Source: Phragmitibacter flavus (GTDB taxonomy: Bacteria; Verrucomicrobiota; Verrucomicrobiia; Verrucomicrobiales; Verrucomicrobiaceae). Taken from it: a stretch of DNA of 64,000 nucleotides. This document shows, piece by piece, positions 25,908 through 34,235 of the stretch. Within the stretch, counting starts at the first letter, position 1. Each line of letters starts with the position of its first letter. The stretch lies in assembly GCF_005780165.1 (NCBI RefSeq), contig NZ_VAUV01000010.1, positions 124,001 to 188,000 of the forward strand. Reading direction: 5' to 3'. The notes below the pieces were generated by a model. It was not told the origin of the DNA. It saw only the letters and a list, made by a program, of their open reading frames with translations, and made no database searches. A program made the translations under genes and the position numbers.

Positions 25908-25943
25908 ATCGGGAAAGGCTAAAGGATAAGGGATAAAGGATAA
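25908..25943 (-). repeat. Copy A of a start-codon-proximal 36-bp repeat
   Basis: On the minus strand it ends CCTTTAGCCTTTCCCGAT and is directly followed by the ATG of the 65-residue protein. The last 25 bases are identical to copy B (49144-49168, plus strand) and the full 36 bases differ at only two positions. It is built from a repeated TTATCCTTTA-like unit. Confidence 0.75.
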
Positions 25944-25964
25944 TGGACAAAGAGGGCAGTTACA

Positions 25965-27722
25965 TCACATGCGCTCGGTGGTCTTGATGCCGAGGAGATC
26001 GAGACCCTGTTTAAGGATTTTCGAGGTGACTTCGCAGAGGACGAGGCGGGTGTTGCGCACGGTGCCTTCGGAGCGCAGGACGGGACAGGATTCGTAGAAT
26101 CCGTGGAAGGTGTCGGCGAGTTCGTAGAGGTATTGGGCGAGCAGGCTGGGACGGAAGTCCTGTTCAAGAACATCATGCACAACTTCGCCGAACTGACGAA
26201 GTTTGACGGCGAGAGCGCGTTCGGCTTCTTCGGTGATTTCGCATTCGGCATCGAGCGTCGGAGCAGCGTCGCCGAGTTTGCGGAAGATGCCGCGAATGCG
26301 GACATAAGCGTTGATAAGATAGGGGGCGGTGTTGCCTTGAAACGACAGCATTTTCTCCCAGGAGAATTTGTAGTCGGTCATGCGATGCTGGCTGAGCTCG
26401 GCATACTTGACGGCGGCGATGCCGATGATCTCGGCGATCTGGTCCTTGGCGGATTCTTCCAGGTCGCGTTCGTCAACGATTACACGTGCGCGTTCGACGG
26501 CTTCGTCGATGACTTCGATCAGGCCGACCGATTCGCCGGAGCGGGTTTTGAACATTTTTCCATCAGGTCCGAGGATGCTGCCAAAGGCGATGTGTTCCAT
26601 GCGCGTGGCTTGACCGCGACGCGTGGACGCGGCGAAGAGTTGACGGAAATGAAGTTGTTGGGGAGCGCCAACTACATACCAGATCTCATCAGCCTTCCAT
26701 TCGCGAACCCTGAAGTCGATGGTGGCGAGATCGGTGGTGGCGTAGAGAAATCCGCCGTCGGATTTACGCACGATGCATGGAGCATCGGTCCACTCGCCAT
26801 CGCGTTGGGTTTTGAAGGGATCGTGGTTGGGAGATTGGGTTTCGTCGGAGAAAATGCAAGCGGCGCCGTCGCTGATGCGGGCGATGCCTTTCTCTAGAAG
26901 ATCGTCGACCAGCGGAGCGAGGGCTTCGTTGTAAAAGCTTTCGCCGAGGTAATGGTCGAAATGGATGCCGAGTCGATCATAAACTTCGTTCAACTGATCC
27001 AGCGTGAGCTTGACGCAGCGTTTCCAGATTTCGAGGTTTTCGGCGTCGCCTTTCTGGAGTTTAACGAGCTCGAGTTTGCAGGTTTCCAGGATTGATTCAT
27101 CGGCCTTGGTCAGAGCGTTGACGGCACGGTAAACGCGCACGAGTTCATGAATCGGATCTTTGGCGAGGGCGTCGTGATCGAGCAGCGTTTTGAAACCGTG
27201 CAGGATCATACCGAATTGGGTGCCCCAGTCACCGACGTGGTTGTCGGTGATGACCTGGTGGCCGACGAAACGGGCGATGCGCGCGAGGCTGTCGCCAATG
27301 AATGTGCTGCGGATATGGCCGACATGCATGGGTTTGGCGACGTTGGGGGCGCTGAAATCGATGACAATGCGACGAGCCTGGTCCACCTCGGAAACGCCGT
27401 TGCGGTCATCTTCGAGAAGCAATCCGATGGTTTTTGCGAGCGCAGGTTTGCTGAGTCGGAAGTTGAGGAAGCCGGGTCCGGCAATCTCTGGCGTGTCGCA
27501 AAGGTCGCTGACGTCGAGGTTTTCGACCAAAGTCGCGGCAAGTTGACGGGGATTGGTTTTCAAGGCTTTCGCTGCCACCATGGCCGCGTTGCTCTGGTAG
27601 TCTCCGAAGCGGGTATCGGAGGCCTGGGCAACGGTGATGGGAATGCCTTCAGGAGGGGTGATGCGTGCTTTTTCGAAAGCGAGCAGGAGGCGTTGGGTGA
27701 GAAGCTGGCGACAGGTAGACAT
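25965..27722 (-). CDS. argS: Arginyl-tRNA synthetase
   Basis: 585 residues, class I enzyme charging tRNA-Arg. The HIGH signature is present as NVAKPMHVGHIRST and the KMSKS-like loop as KMFKTRSGE. The N-terminal additional domain (RFGDYQSNAAM) and the C-terminal anticodon-binding all-helical domain (YLYELADTFHGFY) are complete, and the length is normal. Start ATG 27722 (MSTCRQLLTQRL) is chosen over longer upstream frames, which overlap the PTS gene and read as non-protein sequence. Confidence 0.97.
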   Translation of the reverse strand: MSTCRQLLTQRLLLAFEKARITPPEGIPITVAQASDTRFGDYQSNAAMVAAKALKTNPRQLAATLVENLDVSDLCDTPEIAGPGFLNFRLSKPALAKTIGLLLEDDRNGVSEVDQARRIVIDFSAPNVAKPMHVGHIRSTFIGDSLARIARFVGHQVITDNHVGDWGTQFGMILHGFKTLLDHDALAKDPIHELVRVYRAVNALTKADESILETCKLELVKLQKGDAENLEIWKRCVKLTLDQLNEVYDRLGIHFDHYLGESFYNEALAPLVDDLLEKGIARISDGAACIFSDETQSPNHDPFKTQRDGEWTDAPCIVRKSDGGFLYATTDLATIDFRVREWKADEIWYVVGAPQQLHFRQLFAASTRRGQATRMEHIAFGSILGPDGKMFKTRSGESVGLIEVIDEAVERARVIVDERDLEESAKDQIAEIIGIAAVKYAELSQHRMTDYKFSWEKMLSFQGNTAPYLINAYVRIRGIFRKLGDAAPTLDAECEITEEAERALAVKLRQFGEVVHDVLEQDFRPSLLAQYLYELADTFHGFYESCPVLRSEGTVRNTRLVLCEVTSKILKQGLDLLGIKTTERM

Positions 27723-27780
27723 TGAGAAGAAATAATTGAGGGGAGGAAGGGAAAATTTTCGGCCGATGAAGGGGCCGGGG

Positions 27781-28347
27781 TCACTTGTCCGCGTGTTTGC
27801 GGAAAACTTCAAGGATGGCAGTGGCATCAGGTGCCTCGAGCAATTGTCGTCGCAACTTGCTGCTGAGGAAGTTCTTGGCGACCGCCCGCAGGGTTTGCAA
27901 ATGCAGCAGGTGACGGTCCTGTGGCACGATGTAGAGGAGAATGTAGTGAACCGGCTCTCCATCGGGCGCATTGAAATCGATGCCTTGAAGGGAACGTCCG
28001 AAGATGAACACGGTTTCGGATACCGCGTTGGAATAGCAATGAGGGATGGCGACTCCAGAACCGATGCCAGTGGTGTGGATGTTTTCCTTCTCAATGAGAG
28101 CGTTCAGTAGCGTGGGGCGGGCTTCGCGTGGAATCGCGTTAAGGGCGTCGAGGCGTTCGAGAAGCTCGGCAATGACTCCCGGGCGTTCCAGCGCAACCAT
28201 GTCCGCGATCACTCGATCTGCCGACAGGGTGTTGGCAAGATTGATGTCGAATTGAGGAGCGGTGATCGGCTGGGCCAAGGCAAAGATGATTGTAGACGGG
28301 AGATTGTGGGTGGCAATGGACAAATGCGGCGCATTGCGGTGCTTCAT
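27781..28347 (-). CDS. PTS EIIA type-2 (PtsN-like) domain protein
   Basis: 188 residues. The fructose/mannitol-type EIIA fold is recognisable, with the phospho-acceptor His in GSGVAIPHCYS. The paralogous group that includes PtsN usually has regulatory roles in nitrogen or potassium metabolism rather than sugar transport. The first 40 residues are an unusual extension before the domain (SADRVIADMVALERPGVIAELLERL). The start codon overlaps the stop of the upstream membrane-protein gene as ATGA, so the two are translationally coupled, which also supports this start. No EIIB/EIIC or HPr gene is nearby, so a regulatory role is likelier. Confidence 0.85.
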   Translation of the reverse strand: MKHRNAPHLSIATHNLPSTIIFALAQPITAPQFDINLANTLSADRVIADMVALERPGVIAELLERLDALNAIPREARPTLLNALIEKENIHTTGIGSGVAIPHCYSNAVSETVFIFGRSLQGIDFNAPDGEPVHYILLYIVPQDRHLLHLQTLRAVAKNFLSSKLRRQLLEAPDATAILEVFRKHADK

Positions 28348-29258
28348 TTCATCTCTGCGGGTGACTGGCTGAAGGTCGGGCCCTCCTGCATGCTCATGGT
28401 TTCAAGACTGGGAAGGTTCTCAAGTGGTTTACGATGGTCAACGAGCCGGCGCTCAACCTGTCGTGTCCAATCGGCGGCCAACTGGCCCAGACGAGATGCT
28501 GCTTTTTCGATGTTCGAGGCTTGAACAGAGCGCCATAGAACTAAGGGAAGGGTGAGGAGCAGGGCAGTTGTTGCAGGCAACAATGCCGGGTAGAGGTTGG
28601 GGGGAAGAGCCATGAAACTTTGCTCCATGAACAGCAGCAGCGTGCCGGCGAGACCGATGATGGCAAGGATCTTCATCGGCAACTTGCCAATGTTGGCATT
28701 CAGGCCGACGGCCTCGCTCTCGCAGGCATGCAGAAGCGTGTGTCGCACGGCATCCATTTGCGAGGGGCTGATCCGACCGGCGGAACGAAGTCGCGTGATG
28801 AGTTCAGTATTGATGGTGAACGACCCGGTGAGATGCTGGCAGAGCTCGCGGCAGGCATTCTCATAGGTCCGGTAGCACGGTGATTTGGCCTGGATGCGCC
28901 GGGCGAGATACATCTCCAATGGCTGCTCGGAAAGCTGGTAGCCATCGAAGAATTCAGCGTCCGCATGCTCCCTTTCGCGAATTCGAAAGCCCTGTGCGAG
29001 CATATTGACGGCACCTGCGACCGCTATCAAAGCCAGCAGCGAGAGGATTCCCAAGGCCAGGGGAGAAAGCGGCTCCAGAAGTGTTTCCAATCCGCGCAGA
29101 ACCTGCGGCAGTGGGGTGTCGGCATTGTTTAATAAAATCACTAAGGCCATGGTCGCGATTTCGATAACACACCATGCAACTGATGTCCCATGAAATTGCT
29201 TCGTGGCGCTTCGTGCGATGGGAATTTCGTATCCGATGCGTCCATTTTTCACAGACAA
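28344..29258 (-). CDS. Membrane protein, distant MotA/TolQ/ExbB-like topology
   Basis: 304 residues with four likely membrane helices: about 27-45, 65-88, then after a 110-residue cytoplasmic loop the pair MKILAIIGLAGTLLLFM and ALLPATTALLLTLPLVLW, followed by a cytoplasmic tail. This layout and the GLAGTLLLF helix recall MotA/TolQ/ExbB proton-channel subunits. However, no MotB/TolR/ExbD partner is adjacent and the family motifs are weak. Its gene is translationally coupled to the PTS-IIA gene by a 4-base overlap, so the EIIA protein may regulate it. The assignment is tentative. Confidence 0.5.
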   Translation of the reverse strand: MSVKNGRIGYEIPIARSATKQFHGTSVAWCVIEIATMALVILLNNADTPLPQVLRGLETLLEPLSPLALGILSLLALIAVAGAVNMLAQGFRIREREHADAEFFDGYQLSEQPLEMYLARRIQAKSPCYRTYENACRELCQHLTGSFTINTELITRLRSAGRISPSQMDAVRHTLLHACESEAVGLNANIGKLPMKILAIIGLAGTLLLFMEQSFMALPPNLYPALLPATTALLLTLPLVLWRSVQASNIEKAASRLGQLAADWTRQVERRLVDHRKPLENLPSLETMSMQEGPTFSQSPAEMK

Positions 29259-29327
29259 CGTTATGATGATTGACGACCGGGGCTGTCACAGTCCCGGTAG
29301 TTGCATCAAAGCCCCCATTTATCTCTT

Positions 29328-30434
29328 ATGAAACGCTGGTCATTTTCTATCGCCACGGTCGCTGGCACCGAGGTTCGCATTCATGCGACCTTTCTTCTGC
29401 TGCTTGCATTTATTGGCTGGCAGGCGTCCCAGGTTGGGGGGCTTGAAGCGGCGCGCAATGCCGTGCTTTTTATCGTGGCGATGTTTGCCTGCGTGCTGCT
29501 GCATGAATTTGGGCACGTGTTTGCCGCTCGCAGATACGGGATTTTGACTCCTGACATCACGCTGCTGCCCATTGGTGGGCTGGCGAGGCTGGAACGCATG
29601 CCTAAAGAACCTGTTCAGGAATTGGTGGTCGCTTTGGCAGGCCCAGCGGTGAACGTGGTGATTGCCGGGTTGATCATCGGATCGATCCAGGTGATGCCAC
29701 CGGTATCGTTCGATATTGATCCGCATGGACGGAGCTTTTTTGTGCAACTGGCGCAGTGGAACATCATCATGGTGCTGTTCAACATGATTCCGGCGTTTCC
29801 GATGGATGGCGGCAGGGTGTTGCGTGCCGTATTGGCGATGTTGACGGGGAACTACGCGAAGTCCACCCAGTGGGCTGCGACGATCGGCCAGGGTTTTGCG
29901 GTGATCGGAGCAGTGGCTGCGATGTTCTTTTTCAAGAACCCTTTTCTTATCATCATCGCCATCTTCATCTTTTTAAGTGCCGGCCAGGAGGCGGCATATG
30001 TGAACGAACAGGAAAGCATGGATGGGATGAAGGTGAGGGATGCCATGATGACCAATTTTCAGACGCTGGGTGATCATTCACGGCTGCAGGACGCGGTGAC
30101 GTTATTACTGGCCGGTTCGCAGCATGATTTTCCGGTGGTGGATCGGGGAGGGGGTTTTGTTGGATTGTTGCGGCGCAAGAACCTCATCAGCGCCTTGTCG
30201 GAGCACGGTCCTCAACATCCGGTAGCAGAGGTGATGGAGTCCTGCGACATTTTACTGGAACCGCAGCAGGCCTTGACCGAAGCGATGGACAAGCTGCGGC
30301 AAAGTGAATGTCCGGCCTTGCCAGTGATGGACCCACTGGGTGGCGGGTTACGAGGATTGCTTACTGCCGAAAATATCGGCGAAATGATTATGGTGCGCAG
30401 TGCCATGATGAATCGGGATGACCGGCTTGGATGA
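29328..30434 (+). CDS. Site-2-type M50 membrane metalloprotease with CBS pair
   Basis: About 368 residues. The N-terminal half is a polytopic M50 protease with the zinc motif LLHEFGHVFAAR and the third ligand in NMIPAFPMDGGR. The C-terminal half is a tandem CBS domain (VRDAMMTNFQTLGDHS, then VAEVMESCDILLEPQQALTEAMDKL), which usually binds adenine nucleotides and may gate the protease by energy state. Such enzymes cut membrane-bound anti-sigma factors or transcription factors. Start ATG 29328 (MKRWSFSIATVAGTEVRIH). Divergent from the MotA/PTS pair; no obvious substrate gene adjacent. Confidence 0.92.
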   Translation: MKRWSFSIATVAGTEVRIHATFLLLLAFIGWQASQVGGLEAARNAVLFIVAMFACVLLHEFGHVFAARRYGILTPDITLLPIGGLARLERMPKEPVQELVVALAGPAVNVVIAGLIIGSIQVMPPVSFDIDPHGRSFFVQLAQWNIIMVLFNMIPAFPMDGGRVLRAVLAMLTGNYAKSTQWAATIGQGFAVIGAVAAMFFFKNPFLIIIAIFIFLSAGQEAAYVNEQESMDGMKVRDAMMTNFQTLGDHSRLQDAVTLLLAGSQHDFPVVDRGGGFVGLLRRKNLISALSEHGPQHPVAEVMESCDILLEPQQALTEAMDKLRQSECPALPVMDPLGGGLRGLLTAENIGEMIMVRSAMMNRDDRLG

Positions 30435-30727
30435 TCCAGACGAGCCCCCAAAGGTCTTTGTGCCGGGCCCCAACCCGCTTTGCATTACATGTATTGTTTA
30501 ATGTTATAAAGCCTGACTTAAGGTGGGGTATAAATCGACCATAAGAAAGTTTTATTGGTTCGTCGTATTGCCCGCTTCATCCGTTTGGGCCTTTGCCTAT
30601 CGATGAAAATTGTTTTCCTACGCGGCTGTCAGTAGGACCAGAGATTTGAGGACGCCCTAAGGCGTTGCTGATGACGACCTTGTCTGGCTGTCCCTGTTTG
30701 TCCACCAAACAGCCGCGCTAGAAAATC
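30435..30727. other. Upstream region of the first ammonium-transporter promoter
   Basis: No gene is apparent. It contains a perfect inverted repeat CTGTTTG-TCCAC-CAAACAG (30694-30712) and a smaller one, ACGCC-CTA-AGGCGT-like, near 30652. The first lies 16-34 bases upstream of the -24 box. Enhancer sites for sigma-54 activators are usually 80-150 bases upstream, so this may instead be a repressor or auxiliary site. I cannot pick an NtrC-like enhancer with confidence. Confidence 0.35.
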
Positions 30728-30743
30728 TGGCACGTCCTTTGCT
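30728..30743 (+). promoter_or_regulatory. Sigma-54 promoter of the first ammonium transporter
   Basis: TGGCACGTCCTTTGCT matches the -24/-12 consensus TGGCACG-N4-TTGCW at every specified position. The predicted transcript starts near 30754, about 70 bases before the start codon. It implies activation by an NtrC-class protein. Confidence 0.9.
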
Positions 30744-30825
30744 TACCCCTCAGTTGGAATGCCTTGCTCCCAACTCGTTGGGAGCCGGGCTCGCCATAAA
30801 AAGAAGACAACCTACTAACAACCTG

Positions 30826-32346
30826 ATGATGACGCCAACCCACTTGATTCGTAAAACACCTATCGCGGCACTTGTTGCCGCGCTCCTGGTCGGGACCTTC
30901 GTGTCTCCGCTATCCTACGCACAAGAAACACCTCCGCCTGCACCGGTCGCTGAAGCTCCCGCAGCGCCCGCCCCCGAGGCTGTAGCACCGGCTCCCGCTC
31001 CAGCGGAAGTAACACCTGCTCCAGCCCCGGCGGCCGAAGCACCAGCACCCGAAGCTCCTGCAGAGGCCCCCGCCGAAGCAACAGCAGAGGCCCCCGCTGA
31101 AGAAGACGCGGGTCCTTCCGTCGAATTGTTCACCGTCAACAACGTGTGGATGATGGTTTGCGCCGCGCTGGTGTTCTTCATGAACCTCGGCTTTGCCTGC
31201 GTTGAAACCGGTCTCACCCAGGCCAAAAACACGGTCAACATCCTCTTCAAGAACGCCATCATTCCCTGCATCGGTATCCTTACCTATGCTTTGATCGGCT
31301 TTAACTTGATGTATCCGGGATTCGGCGAAGGAGATAATTTATGGTTCAAGTTTGCCGGATTTGGCATTACCACGGACGAAGCCGGTATCACCTCCGCCTA
31401 CAATGCGGGTTACACCTACTGGACTGACTTCCTGTTCCAGGCCATGTTCGCCGCCACCACCGCCACCATCGTTTCCGGTGCTGTCGCAGAACGCGTCAAA
31501 CTCTCCTCCTTCATGGTGTTCACCGTGATCTTCGTCGCCATTGTCTACCCACTCGCAGGCAGCTGGAAATGGGGCAACGGTTGGGCCAACCAAATGGCCA
31601 CTCCGTTCTATGACTTTGCAGGTTCCACCTTGGTTCACTCCGTGGGCGGTTGGGGCGCGCTTGCAGGTGCCATCATCCTTGGAGCTCGTCGCGGCAAATA
31701 TGTCGACGGCAAAATCAAGCCTATCCTTGGTCACAGCATGCCACTCGCCACTCTTGGCGTGTTCATCCTCTGGCTCGGCTGGTTCGGCTTCAACGGCGGT
31801 TCCGTTCTGTCCGCTGATCCTGGTTTGGTTTCTCTGACCTTGGTCACCACCTCCATGTCTGCTGCTGCTGGCGGTTTTGCCGCGAGCATCGTTTCCTGGA
31901 TCTTCTTCAAGAAGCCCGATTTATCCATGACCCTCAACGGCATCCTTGCCGGTCTCGTCGGCATCACCGCAGGTGCGGATCAGATGTCCCCGATGACCGC
32001 CACCTACATCGGCCTCATCAGTGGCGCCCTGGTGTTCTTCTCGGTGCTGTTCTTCGACAAAATCAAAATTGATGATCCAGTTGGTGCCATTTCCGTTCAC
32101 TTGGTTTGCGGTATTTTCGGCACCCTCGCCGTTGGCCTCTTCGGTGCCAAAGCCGGTGGCGAACAGCTCATGAGCCAGATCAAAGGCGTCGCCGTTTACG
32201 GTGCATTCACCTTCGTGGTGACCCTGATCCTGTTCTCGGTGATCAAACTGGTCATGGGACTGCGTGTTTCTCCTGAAGAAGAGTCCGAAGGACTCGACAT
32301 TGGCGAACACGGTGGTGTTGCTTACGACATCCCCCCTGCCAAATGA
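30826..32346 (+). CDS. amt: Ammonium transporter with Ala/Pro-rich periplasmic extension
   Basis: About 506 residues of the Amt family, which moves ammonium across the inner membrane. The pore twin histidines are in TLVHSVGGW and SVHLVCGIF. A signal peptide (IAALVAALLVGTFVSPLSYAQ) precedes about 70 residues of nearly pure Ala/Pro/Glu, then the first core helix (NNVWMMVCAALVFFMNLGFACVE). The start is ATG 30826 or 30829. The C-terminal tail GLDIGEHGGVAYD is the region that contacts PII proteins in relatives, but no glnK or glnB gene accompanies it. A sigma-54 promoter precedes it and a terminator follows. Confidence 0.95.
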   Translation: MMTPTHLIRKTPIAALVAALLVGTFVSPLSYAQETPPPAPVAEAPAAPAPEAVAPAPAPAEVTPAPAPAAEAPAPEAPAEAPAEATAEAPAEEDAGPSVELFTVNNVWMMVCAALVFFMNLGFACVETGLTQAKNTVNILFKNAIIPCIGILTYALIGFNLMYPGFGEGDNLWFKFAGFGITTDEAGITSAYNAGYTYWTDFLFQAMFAATTATIVSGAVAERVKLSSFMVFTVIFVAIVYPLAGSWKWGNGWANQMATPFYDFAGSTLVHSVGGWGALAGAIILGARRGKYVDGKIKPILGHSMPLATLGVFILWLGWFGFNGGSVLSADPGLVSLTLVTTSMSAAAGGFAASIVSWIFFKKPDLSMTLNGILAGLVGITAGADQMSPMTATYIGLISGALVFFSVLFFDKIKIDDPVGAISVHLVCGIFGTLAVGLFGAKAGGEQLMSQIKGVAVYGAFTFVVTLILFSVIKLVMGLRVSPEEESEGLDIGEHGGVAYDIPPAK

Positions 32347-32398
32347 TTTACTGCCTGTCGGGGACGATGATTTCCTGACAGCGCTTTTAATCACGATA

Positions 32399-32430
32399 AA
32401 ACTCCCCGGCGAAAGTCGGGGAGTTTTTTT
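32399..32430 (+). terminator. Rho-independent terminator after the first amt
   Basis: 10-bp stem AAACTCCCCG / CGGGGAGTTT with an 8-base loop and a seven-T run. It separates the two ammonium-transporter genes, so each is transcribed from its own promoter. Confidence 0.92.
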
Positions 32431-32457
32431 ATATTCCTGACTCGAGATTACTCAGGC

Positions 32458-32473
32458 TGGCACAAGGTTTGCT
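32458..32473 (+). promoter_or_regulatory. Sigma-54 promoter of the second ammonium transporter
   Basis: TGGCACAAGGTTTGCT matches TGGCAC-N5-TTGCW with correct GG-N10-GC spacing. It lies 95 bases before the start codon and directly after the terminator of the first amt gene. Confidence 0.9.
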
Positions 32474-32567
32474 ATGAGCAGCGATAACGCTCGATCGCAC
32501 AAATCTCATTGCGACCCCTAAAGGTCGCGATTGGTTCGCTCAAGCGCCAAGCTAAACACGCCATTCT

Positions 32568-34061
32568 ATGATCCAAACCATTCGCCAGCGCGTCCTCGCC
32601 GCAGCTCTAGGAGCTGCGTTTTTTGTCACCGGAGCCATCCATGCTCAGGAAACTGCCCCCGCTCCAGTCCCAGCTCCGGCTCCCGTGGTCGAAGCAGAGG
32701 CACCAGCCGCAGAAGCCCCCGCCGACGGCCCAACCGTCGAACAACGACTTTACGATTTGGAAGCCTACATCAAGAACGGCGCTCCTGGGAAAGATGGTGA
32801 TGTCGAGTGGACCTCGAATATTGCTGGCCCCGGTCCCGGTCACAGTGCATGGCAGATGACCAGCAGCGCTTTGGTGCTGTTCATGACCCTGCCCGGTCTC
32901 GCCCTTTTCTACGGCGGTCTGGTTCGCAAGAAAAACGTGTTGAGCGTTCTTGCTCAATGCCTTGGACTTGCCGGATTGGTGACCATCCTGTGGTGGGCAG
33001 TGGGATACAGCCTTTCATTCAGCGGCGGCGGTCCGTTTCTTGGTGACACGGCCATGGCCTTCCTCAAAGGCGTTGAACCCGGTGCCTCAGGTGCAGGCTA
33101 TTACTGGATCTCCGACAGCATGTGGGTGGTGTTTCAATTGACCTTCGCCATCATCACTCCGGCACTGATCGTTGGAGCCATTGCTGAGCGCATGAAGTTC
33201 ATCTCCGTGCTGGTATTCTCCGCCATCTGGATGTTCGCTGTGTATTTCCCTTTTGCCCACATGGTCTGGGGCGGCACCGGTTTCATGTGCGGTCCTCTCA
33301 ACGCGGACGCGGGCATCAAAGCCATCGATTTTGCAGGCGGCACCGTCGTTCACATGACCTCTGGTTGGAGCGCCCTGGTTCTCTGCATCATCCTTGGTAA
33401 ACGCAAAGGCTACGGCAAAGAGCCCCTCACCCCACACAGCATGGTGCTTTGTATGGTCGGCACCGGCATGCTTTGGGTCGGATGGTATGGTTTTAACGCC
33501 GGTTCCGCACTTGGTGCCGACGCCCTTGCAGCCAACGCCTTCATGACCACGACGCTTTGCGCCGCCGTTGCCTCCTTTGTCTGGGGCATCACCGAATGGA
33601 TCTTCCGTGGTAAACCTAGCGTTCTTGGTTTCTGCTCCGGTGTGGTGGCAGGTTTGGTGGTCATTACCCCTGCTGCTGGTTTCGTCACCGCCAATTCGGC
33701 CGTCATCATGGGTGTGATTGCTGGTATCGTTCCGTTCATCGCCGTCATGGGCATCAAGAAAATGCTCGGTTATGACGACTCCCTCGACACCTTTGGCATC
33801 CACGGCGTGGGCGGCACCATCGGCGCCATCCTCACCGGTGTGTTTGCTGATCCTGCGGTGAACAGCGTGGTTGAGCCACTCAAAGACGGCCTTCTGATGG
33901 AGCAAATCAAATCCGTTCTCCTTACCATCGTGTGGAGCGTGGTCGCCACCACCGTGATCGCTCTGATCGTGAAATTCACCGTCGGTCTGCGTTGCAGCGA
34001 TGACGTGGAAGAAGCCGGCCTTGACCTTCCTGAACACGGCGAAGCAGGTTACGAACACTAA
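32568..34061 (+). CDS. amt: Second ammonium transporter (AmtB type)
   Basis: 497 residues, a second Amt protein of a different subtype. Core motifs are GLALFYGGLVRKKNVLS, AGGTVVHMTSGW (first pore His), GWYGFNAGSALGADA and FGIHGVGGTIGAILTG (second pore His). A signal peptide ending AIHAQ is followed by a 30-residue Ala/Pro stretch and a short helix. The tail LDLPEHGEAGYEH is the PII-contact region. It is closer to AmtB than the upstream paralogue, so the pair is not a recent tandem duplication. It is controlled by its own sigma-54 promoter, with no PII gene nearby. Confidence 0.96.
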   Translation: MIQTIRQRVLAAALGAAFFVTGAIHAQETAPAPVPAPAPVVEAEAPAAEAPADGPTVEQRLYDLEAYIKNGAPGKDGDVEWTSNIAGPGPGHSAWQMTSSALVLFMTLPGLALFYGGLVRKKNVLSVLAQCLGLAGLVTILWWAVGYSLSFSGGGPFLGDTAMAFLKGVEPGASGAGYYWISDSMWVVFQLTFAIITPALIVGAIAERMKFISVLVFSAIWMFAVYFPFAHMVWGGTGFMCGPLNADAGIKAIDFAGGTVVHMTSGWSALVLCIILGKRKGYGKEPLTPHSMVLCMVGTGMLWVGWYGFNAGSALGADALAANAFMTTTLCAAVASFVWGITEWIFRGKPSVLGFCSGVVAGLVVITPAAGFVTANSAVIMGVIAGIVPFIAVMGIKKMLGYDDSLDTFGIHGVGGTIGAILTGVFADPAVNSVVEPLKDGLLMEQIKSVLLTIVWSVVATTVIALIVKFTVGLRCSDDVEEAGLDLPEHGEAGYEH

Positions 34062-34091
34062 GCGGCCAGCCGTTTTAGTTAAAACTTAGTG

Positions 34092-34124
34092 AACTGGGGT
34101 GCAGCGATGCGCCCCAGTTTTTTT
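34092..34124 (+). terminator. Rho-independent terminator after the second amt
   Basis: 11-bp stem AACTGGGGTGC / GCGCCCCAGTT (one G-U pair) with a 6-base loop AGCGAT, followed by a T-run. Confidence 0.9.
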
Positions 34125-34235
34125 GTGTCCCTCCCCCGTTACCCCGCATTTTTCCGCTTGCCCTCCTGCCTTGGACTGCGCGAGTATTTGCGTTCATTTC
34201 CTTATCATTCTCAACCCTTCTTCAATACCTATCGC

